A stretch of 10,609 nt of DNA, from positions 1-10,609 of the forward strand of contig JAGAXP010000170.1 of NCBI GenBank assembly GCA_017940955.1, in the 5' to 3' direction. Position 1 is the first letter of the stretch; each line of letters begins with the position of its first letter. The position numbers and the translations under genes were made by a program. Of the stretch, positions 5,217 to 10,609 are shown in pieces. Under the pieces are notes generated by a model. That model made no database searches, had not been told where the DNA came from, and saw only the letters and a list, made by a program, of their open reading frames with translations. This stretch comes from Oribacterium sp. GTDB taxonomy: Bacteria; Bacillota_A; Clostridia; Lachnospirales; Lachnospiraceae.

Positions 5217-7769
5217 ATGAGAATCAATAAGGTAGTCGGTATCAGCATAGGAAATTACCGTATATCGGTTTCTTATGTTGTCAAAGGTCAATTAAAGAGC
5301 TACTTTTATGAGAACGTACCGGACAATGCGGTAAAAGACGGCTTGATCCAGTATTGGGATGCCATGTCCGAATTTCTCCGTGACACTCTGAAACAGCACG
5401 GAATCAAATGTAAAAATGTTATCTTCAGTGTGCCTCTGAACGGTGTTTATATCCGTAACATAGAGCTGCCTCTTATGAATCTACAGCAACTTGAGCTGAA
5501 TCTTCCGTTTGAGTTCCATGATTACATTTCTGAAAGTTCAGACAAATATTTCTATGACTATGCGGTTATAGAAAAGACAGATAAGAGTATGAGGCTGCAG
5601 GCCGTAGCCTGCAGTAAGGAGCTCATTGAACGCTACCGTAAGATGGCGAAGGCTGCAAAGCTGGTTCCTATCGGACTGGTTCCGGAGGTTATCGGAATCC
5701 AGAGAATTCTGGGTGCATACAAACAGCAATTCTCGATCGAGGAGCAGAAGGATTTTGCGATCCTCGACATGGGAGATCAGAGCTTCAAGATTCATTTCTA
5801 TAATAAAGGAATCTACAACGCCACCAGAACCTTTGAACCCGGTGGACAAGCATTGGCAGAAAAGATAAGTGAGATAAACGGTACAGATATACATATCTCG
5901 CATCTGGCTCTGGAAGATAATCTCAACAATATACAGTCTCATCCAAGTCTGGTTCAGATGTATGAAAGCAGAGCGGTTGAGATCATGAGAGCTCTTAACT
6001 TCTATAGCTACAGCAATAACAACAACAACAATATCGATACCCTGTATTATTGCGGCGGTGTCAGCAACATAAGGAAATATATCAAGGTTTTATCTGAAAC
6101 CATAAATCTTCCGGTGAGACCTTTGGGTGATCTGGTAGCTGTTATGGACGATGAAGTAAGAGACAGCTTCATCTCCTGTCCCCAAAGCCATGGAATCACA
6201 GTGGATCCGGATTATAAGCCAAAACCTCTGACTGCTGAGGAGGCTGACAGGTTCAGAGCTCATATCGAAAAGTATGAGCAGCAGAAGATGGATTCCTTCA
6301 AAGACGAAGAGTATAGAGGTTACGAAGAGAAACCTGTCTCTGAAACCAAGCTGGATGCCAATGATACAGACCTTAACTCTCTGGCTTCACAGGTTAGTAT
6401 GGCTGTTGGAGCCGGAAGCCAGGCAGTGCCGATGCCGGCTGCAGAGCCGGTAAAACAGCCGGTTGCAGAGACGGTACGTTTGCCGGAGACTACTCAGCCG
6501 GTTACAGAGACTGTGCGTGAGCCGGAGCCTGCAGTACAGCCGGTAGTCGAGAGTATGTGGAAGTCGGCAGTCACGGAAGCTGTACCGGTGATACCGGGCA
6601 TACCGAATCCGGTTACTTCCGAAGTTGTTCCTCGGATCATACCATCATCAGAGCCGAGAACTCCGGAGCCAGTACCTGTTATGCAAGCTGCACCGGAGCC
6701 GGTACCTGTTATGCAAGCTGCACCGGATCCGGTTACTTCTGAAGTTGTTCCTCGGATCATACCATCATCAGAGCCTGAGGCTTCAGAATCCATTCCGAAA
6801 ATAGAAACTACACCGGAACCGGAAATACAGCCGGTTATCAGATCGATACGCGAACCTAAAATTACAGAATGGGCAGTTTCAGCTCCACTTAGTTCACAGG
6901 ATCTGAAACAGTTTACAGATAATTCAGAGCTTAGACCGATTGGCTTGGATGACAATGTTCAAACCATGGAAACAAAGGCTGAACCTGTTCAGAATACATC
7001 TCCGGTCATCAAGACAGAACCGGAACATGTCCAGGAGAAACTTCCAGTGATCAAATCAGTGGAAGAGCCTGTAGTTCAGGAAGCGCCACCTGTTATTGAA
7101 TCGGTGTCAGCACCGGTTCAGAATGAGCAGCCTGTCGTTGAGTCAGTTGCTTTACCTGTTAAGAATGTAACTCCAATCATGGCAGCAGAGATACCGGTTC
7201 AGGAAAAACCTACTGTCGTTGAATCATTGACACCACCGGTTCAGAAAAAGACCACTGTCGTTGAATCAGTGACATCATCAGTTCAGGAAAAACCTACTGT
7301 GGTCGAATCAGTGACAGCACCGGTTCAGGAAAAAACAACTGTCGTTGAATCAGTGATATCATCAGTTCAGGAAAAACCTACTGTGGTCGAATCATTGACA
7401 CCACCGGTTCAGGAAGCTTCTCCGGTAGTAAATGCTGTAGAGGAGAAGCAGGAACCTCCGATGTTTTCGAGAGATATCTCTGAAGATGAGTTGGAGCAAC
7501 AGGCCTTCGATCTTATAAGAAGTCTGGCGAAAAAGTCAATAGATGACCTGGAAGCTGAAGCTTCAACAGATAATGATACAAAAACAGAGGAGTCTGCAGA
7601 AAACGATTTTGCTGCAAGACTCATCAGACTAAATGACTATATGGATGATCCTGTCAGAGAATCCGATGATCAATGGGTAAAGCATTTGGACGAAGACGAA
7701 TATGAGACGGATACTGACAAAGCCATAGAAGAACTTACTGAACGATTTTTAAAAGGACAAACTTCATGA
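5217..7769 (+). CDS. pilM: PilM-like type IV pilus assembly ATPase-fold protein with long repeat tail
   Basis: An 850-residue protein; PilM is normally about 350. Residues 1 to about 325 are the actin/FtsA-like PilM domain: VVGISIGNYRISV (phosphate 1), IRNIELPLMNLQQLELNLPFE (the REIELP...L...AI motif), FAILDMGDQSFKIHF (phosphate 2), FEPGGQALAEKI, and YYCGGVSNIRKY (nucleotide loop), ending NLPVRPLGDL. A run of six Asn precedes YYCGG. PilM sits under the membrane and binds the N-terminus of PilN. Residues about 326-742 are low-complexity, rich in Pro, Val and Glu, with several repeat families; the last approximately 110 residues are acidic and look partly helical (DELEQQAFDLIRSLAKKSIDDLEAEA ... 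DKAIEELTERFLKG), perhaps a second binding segment. Two adjacent ATGs occur (5214, 5217); 5217 has the better spacing (6) to AGGGG. No membrane segment is seen. Confidence 0.9.
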   Translation: MRINKVVGISIGNYRISVSYVVKGQLKSYFYENVPDNAVKDGLIQYWDAMSEFLRDTLKQHGIKCKNVIFSVPLNGVYIRNIELPLMNLQQLELNLPFEFHDYISESSDKYFYDYAVIEKTDKSMRLQAVACSKELIERYRKMAKAAKLVPIGLVPEVIGIQRILGAYKQQFSIEEQKDFAILDMGDQSFKIHFYNKGIYNATRTFEPGGQALAEKISEINGTDIHISHLALEDNLNNIQSHPSLVQMYESRAVEIMRALNFYSYSNNNNNNIDTLYYCGGVSNIRKYIKVLSETINLPVRPLGDLVAVMDDEVRDSFISCPQSHGITVDPDYKPKPLTAEEADRFRAHIEKYEQQKMDSFKDEEYRGYEEKPVSETKLDANDTDLNSLASQVSMAVGAGSQAVPMPAAEPVKQPVAETVRLPETTQPVTETVREPEPAVQPVVESMWKSAVTEAVPVIPGIPNPVTSEVVPRIIPSSEPRTPEPVPVMQAAPEPVPVMQAAPDPVTSEVVPRIIPSSEPEASESIPKIETTPEPEIQPVIRSIREPKITEWAVSAPLSSQDLKQFTDNSELRPIGLDDNVQTMETKAEPVQNTSPVIKTEPEHVQEKLPVIKSVEEPVVQEAPPVIESVSAPVQNEQPVVESVALPVKNVTPIMAAEIPVQEKPTVVESLTPPVQKKTTVVESVTSSVQEKPTVVESVTAPVQEKTTVVESVISSVQEKPTVVESLTPPVQEASPVVNAVEEKQEPPMFSRDISEDELEQQAFDLIRSLAKKSIDDLEAEASTDNDTKTEESAENDFAARLIRLNDYMDDPVRESDDQWVKHLDEDEYETDTDKAIEELTERFLKGQTS
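6609..6775 (+). repeat. Nested repeats in pilM (120-bp and 30-bp periods)
   Basis: A 47-base unit at 6609-6655 recurs at 6729-6775 with one difference, coding for PVTSEVVPRIIPSSEP twice. Between them a 30-base unit occurs twice in tandem (6663-6692 and 6693-6722, one difference), coding for PEPVPVMQAA. Near-identity at the DNA level, in frame, points to recent duplication. Confidence 0.9.
6966..7415 (+). repeat. 42-bp tandem array in pilM (14-residue repeats)
   Basis: Five full 42-base units start at 7197, 7239, 7281, 7323 and 7365, with a sixth begun at 7407. The coded unit is VQEKPTVVESLTPP with alternation between KPTVVES(L/V)T(P/A)P and KTTVVESV(T/I)SS, which gives an 84-base superperiod. 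Older, degenerate copies of the same 14-15-residue unit (VQNTSPVIK, VQEKLPVIKSVEEP, VQNEQPVVESVALP) extend back to about 6966. All units are multiples of three and keep the frame. Confidence 0.92.
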
Positions 7770-7776
7770 ATTTAAA

Positions 7777-7783
7777 GGGAGGG
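7777..7783 (+). promoter_or_regulatory. Ribosome binding site supporting a TTG start for pilN
   Basis: GGGAGGG lies 7 bases before TTG 7791, with no ATG in frame until codon 28. Starting at codon 28 would remove the conserved INL motif, so the TTG start is favoured. Confidence 0.75.
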
Positions 7784-7790
7784 TACCGAT

Positions 7791-9068
7791 TTGGCACTTA
7801 AAGCTAATGCAAACAAAATACAGATCGGTAGGGCAAGGAAGTTACCTGTCAAGAAAACCATAAATCTCATGTATAAAGAGAAGACGAGAACTGATATCGT
7901 TTTCACTTTGTTGATATTTATGTTGTATCTTGTTGCTTTGTATTTCTTCTCGAAATACGGAGTAAGTGCACAGCTAAGTAAGGCTGACGCAGCAGAAAGT
8001 TTCTTTAATCAAAAGCTTCAAGAGCTTCATGCTCTTCAAGCTGAAAATAATGAATATGCAAATGTGATCACAGAGTATAGTCATTATGGGAATGGTTTCC
8101 TTACTGATGGCGAGGTAGCAGCTCAGGACAGGATAACCATGCTGAATGTCATCGATCAGCGTATTCATACCACAGGCGGTATCCAGAACATCAAGATCAT
8201 TGATAATATTGCACAGATAAACTTAGGAGTATCTGACGCAAATATGATACCCGAAATAATAAAACAGCTTGAAGAGTCTGAGTACGTAGGTTATGTAACT
8301 GCCCAAACTGCAAGTACGGTTGATCAGAGAAGCAATGAGGTTCAGGTCGATGCTGAGGGAAATGTTATTACACCGCTGTATGTGGATGCTTCCATAACAG
8401 TAAACTTCCGGTCACCTGCAGAGGTAGAGGCAGCACTTTCTAATGGTGAGACAGCAGTGGATGCTTACCTTGATGCAAGTCCGACAGGCTTTGCAACAGG
8501 TACCAATGTTTATGTGCCGACGATCGTAGAGCAGCCTTCCGAAGATGCTGAAGGAACTGAAGAAAAGACAGAAGAAAAGAAGGATACCAAAAAGGAAGAT
8601 AAAAGCTCTAAAGACAATAAGTCAAAGTCTTCTTCGGATTCGAAATCTTCAAGCTCAAAGTCAAGTTCATCAAGCAGTAGTTCAGATGCCAAGGCTAAAG
8701 CACAGGCTGCACAGAAGGTAGCTGATGCTCAGGCAGCTTCACAACAGCAGGCAGCCGCTCAGCAGAGAGAACAGCAGGCTGCTCAGGCAGCTGCTCAGGC
8801 TCAGGCACAACAACAGGCAGCTTCTTCCGCCAGCAGCCAGACTACATCTATTGATACAGATACAAGCCAGTTTGGTAGCTCTGTTACTATTTCTGGAGGA
8901 TCTCCGATATCATCCTCAACGTCAGGATCACCGGTTTCATCCTCAACCTCAGGGCCAACGGTTGGATCTTCCGGTTCATCATCAGGTGCAGATTCCATTG
9001 CTAACTCGAGCTTTGGACCTTCCTCGCCTTTAGGAACGGTAGATTCATCAATAAACCCATTACATTGA
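7791..9068 (+). CDS. pilN: PilN-like type IV pilus inner-membrane protein with low-complexity tail
   Basis: A 425-residue protein from a TTG start; PilN is usually about 200. Residues about 1-34 are basic and cytoplasmic and contain TINLMYKEKTR (24-34), the counterpart of the PilN INLLPxR motif that inserts into PilM. A single membrane helix follows (about 35-55, DIVFTLLIFMLYLVALYFFS), then a coiled-coil-like stretch (SKADAAESFFNQKLQELHALQAENNEYA) and a mixed alpha/beta region to about 215 (IINIKIIDN-like strands, DANMIPEIIKQLEESEYV, YVDASITVNF) as expected for PilN. Residues about 230-425 are unusual: a Glu/Lys block, a Ser run, an Ala/Gln-rich block and a Ser/Gly/Pro/Thr end, all predicted to lie outside the membrane. 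It starts 21 bases after pilM and ends 14 before pilO. Identity rests on motif, topology and position. Confidence 0.8.
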   Translation: MALKANANKIQIGRARKLPVKKTINLMYKEKTRTDIVFTLLIFMLYLVALYFFSKYGVSAQLSKADAAESFFNQKLQELHALQAENNEYANVITEYSHYGNGFLTDGEVAAQDRITMLNVIDQRIHTTGGIQNIKIIDNIAQINLGVSDANMIPEIIKQLEESEYVGYVTAQTASTVDQRSNEVQVDAEGNVITPLYVDASITVNFRSPAEVEAALSNGETAVDAYLDASPTGFATGTNVYVPTIVEQPSEDAEGTEEKTEEKKDTKKEDKSSKDNKSKSSSDSKSSSSKSSSSSSSSDAKAKAQAAQKVADAQAASQQQAAAQQREQQAAQAAAQAQAQQQAASSASSQTTSIDTDTSQFGSSVTISGGSPISSSTSGSPVSSSTSGPTVGSSGSSSGADSIANSSFGPSSPLGTVDSSINPLH

Positions 9069-9082
9069 TTTAGGAGCAATAA

Positions 9083-9787
9083 ATGCTGAAACGACCCTTT
9101 TCAAAATTTGAAAAATCATTTCTTCTCTTAGTGGTCATACTTATGCTCGGTCTTGTTTACTACAGGTTTGTCAAGATTCCGGTAGAAGATAGGATAGCAG
9201 CTGCTGACACCTTTGAGATAGAACAGCAGATAGAGACTGAGTATAGAAAGAGACAACTTATTCAGTCAATGAAGGATGAGGTTTCCACTAATCAGGATAC
9301 TATCACGGGAGTTGTGGCAACCTACGACAACTTCAAGTCAGAAGCCGCGCTGCTAAACTCTATATTTGTTCCTCTTGCCGAAAAGTATAACTACAGTTTT
9401 CAGACTCCTATAGCAACTGACGACACTGTAAGAAGAACTATTAATATCAGCTTTTCAACAGCGAATTACAGAGTGTGCAGGGACATACTTCAGAGGCTTC
9501 ATGACAGTAAGTACAGATGCATGATAAGCGATATCACCATATCAGCTACGGATAAATCTTCAAATACCAACAAAACCTTGCTTACAAGCCCCATCAATTG
9601 CAATCTGAGCGTCACCTTCTACGAGACGCTTATCGGTGCAGTGACAACAGCAGGACTTGATATGGGAAAGAGCAATACTTCAGGAGGCTATGTCGGTCTT
9701 GGTAATGCTGATCTATCAGGTATTCAGAGAAACACACTGGAAACCATGGCGGAGTCAATAGCAGAAGAACATGGCGTTAAGTACTGA
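9083..9787 (+). CDS. pilO: PilO-like type IV pilus inner-membrane protein
   Basis: A 234-residue bitopic protein. A short basic N-terminus (MLKRPFSKFEK) is followed by one membrane helix (about 12-28, SFLLLVVILMLGLVYYRF) and a coiled-coil-like stretch (about 33-80, with many Glu, Gln, Lys and Arg). A C-terminal alpha/beta region follows (about 85-190; NISFSTANYRVCRDILQRLHDSKYRCMISDITISA and NCNLSVTFYETL), fitting the ferredoxin-like fold of PilO, which pairs with PilN. The last approximately 40 residues are Gly/Ser-rich and polar. Sequence conservation in PilO is low, so the call rests on topology, size, and position directly after pilN. TAGGAG lies 6 bases before the ATG. No PilP gene follows, as expected without an outer membrane. 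Confidence 0.72.
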   Translation: MLKRPFSKFEKSFLLLVVILMLGLVYYRFVKIPVEDRIAAADTFEIEQQIETEYRKRQLIQSMKDEVSTNQDTITGVVATYDNFKSEAALLNSIFVPLAEKYNYSFQTPIATDDTVRRTINISFSTANYRVCRDILQRLHDSKYRCMISDITISATDKSSNTNKTLLTSPINCNLSVTFYETLIGAVTTAGLDMGKSNTSGGYVGLGNADLSGIQRNTLETMAESIAEEHGVKY

Positions 9788-9888
9788 TCTGGATATATCC
9801 CGAAACAGGTTGTTTAAAAACGAATAACGAAAGACATAATTAAAAGAAATAAGTACTTTCATAAAACAAGATAATAAAAGAGGGTCAA

Positions 9889-10609
9889 ATGGGAAAGGTG
9901 CTGAGAAAGTTACAATCAAATAATGGCGCTACACTCATGTTGGCCCTCTTGTTTTTTATCGTTTGTGCGGTCACAGGGTCCATGATATTGACAAGTGCCG
10001 GCGTTTCCGCGGGCAGACTTGAGAATATGAAGCGGAGAGACCAAAACTATTTCGCGGTAAGGTCTGCGGTTAACATGATGAAACAGCAAATGCTTGCATA
10101 TAATAGATCTGATAACACCATTAAATTTAGTGAAATATTAACAACAAAAGAAATCACTTATAAAGATGACGATCTAGATGATGAATACTACATAAAATAT
10201 AATATTAGTGGAGATGTTTTAACAGATGTTCCAAATGATTATATACGTCCATTATTAAGAGATCAAAAAGTAAGCTATTATAGTCTAAAGGATGATAATA
10301 AGACAGAAGGAACTAACTATGAACCGGTATCAGAAGATGATTTTTATGAAAAAAGAGATGCTTTTTACAAACCATGGTATTTAGGTACAGAAGGTGATAT
10401 TAATGATCCTGCCATAATCAAATTCACTAAAGTTAACCTTATAGGTAACAATGATGAAAATTTGGATGTGGATTTAGTTATGAAACTAGATTCTTCAGGC
10501 AAATTATATATAAGTTTTAAAAATCACGATTCTATAGGGGATCAAGATAATAGAGACAAATATTATATGACATTGGTATTTGATATTATTGTTGAGGGAG
10601 GGCGTCCAG
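9889..10609 (+). CDS. PilX-like pilus-associated membrane protein, 5' part
   Basis: The frame starts at ATG 9889 (GAGGG four bases upstream) and is open for 240 codons to the window edge. The N-terminus, KVLRKLQSNNG then ATLMLALLFFIVCAVTGSMILTSAG, resembles the PilX_N family: a basic lead, Gly13, then a long hydrophobic helix. It looks like a prepilin (Gly before the helix) but lacks the Glu at position +5 typical of major pilins. After the helix come ENMKRRDQNYFAVRSAVNMMKQQM, the usual helical extension, and then a polar region rich in Asp, Tyr, Asn and Lys with no family I recognise. Base composition changes sharply near 10090: about 45-57% GC before, about 23-27% after. It is probably a minor pilin or priming protein handled by the PilD of this cluster; the gap from pilO is 101 bases with no clear promoter. 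Confidence 0.7.
   Translation, partial: MGKVLRKLQSNNGATLMLALLFFIVCAVTGSMILTSAGVSAGRLENMKRRDQNYFAVRSAVNMMKQQMLAYNRSDNTIKFSEILTTKEITYKDDDLDDEYYIKYNISGDVLTDVPNDYIRPLLRDQKVSYYSLKDDNKTEGTNYEPVSEDDFYEKRDAFYKPWYLGTEGDINDPAIIKFTKVNLIGNNDENLDVDLVMKLDSSGKLYISFKNHDSIGDQDNRDKYYMTLVFDIIVEGGRP

Noticed and set aside
6494..6955. Minus-strand ORF opposite the pilM repeats
   Set aside because: It only mirrors the repeats on the coding strand, has no ribosome site and lies wholly inside pilM.
7197..7415. CRISPR-like repeat array
   Set aside because: The 42-bp units are contiguous with no spacers, keep the reading frame, and code for a protein repeat in pilM.
8801..9079. Minus-strand acidic ORF opposite the 3' part of pilN
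   Set aside because: An antisense shadow of the low-complexity tail; the plus frame has the ribosome site, start and operon spacing.

Overview
The window looks like chromosome of a low-to-mid GC Gram-positive anaerobe, most likely a Lachnospiraceae-type Clostridium relative (Butyrivibrio-like). This rests on strong AGGAGG-type ribosome sites, secreted proteins with choline/cell-wall-binding repeats, a FliY-type CheY-P phosphatase (a Gram-positive and Thermotoga family), and a type IV pilus cluster with no PilP/PilQ outer-membrane genes. The taxon is inferred, not proven.

Left part (1-3808), surface and motility genes in short units: the 3' end of a GGDEF (diguanylate cyclase) gene; a secreted protein built from cell-wall-binding repeats behind a good sigma-28-like promoter; a possible 42-codon ORF overlapping (ATGA) the start of a FliY/CheC-type phosphatase; a strong terminator; a monocistronic 170-residue charged protein of unknown function with its own sigma-A-type promoter and terminator; a REP-like palindrome plus a 16-bp tandem duplication; and, on the minus strand, a second secreted cell-wall-binding protein with an unassigned C-terminal domain.

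The divergent intergenic region (3809-4261) has no gene. It carries the promoter of the minus-strand gene, a pair of 15-bp direct repeats one 20-bp period apart, and a 12-bp imperfect inverted repeat.

Right part (4262-10609), all on the plus strand, is one type IV pilus assembly unit: prepilin peptidase (pilD), a PilM-like actin-fold protein, a PilN-like and a PilO-like bitopic membrane protein, and the 5' part of a PilX-like pseudopilin/minor pilin gene that runs off the window. PilD would process prepilins; PilM (cytoplasmic) would dock on the N-terminal INL motif of PilN, and PilN/PilO would form the membrane alignment subcomplex. The striking features are size and low complexity: PilM carries about 520 extra residues, mostly Pro/Val/Glu repeats with a 42-bp tandem array, and PilN carries about 200 extra residues rich in Ser, Lys, Gln and Ala that should lie outside the membrane. 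The last gene changes from about 50% GC to about 25% GC just after its membrane anchor, suggesting a mosaic gene. No RNA genes, CRISPR arrays, insertion sequences or phage genes were seen.
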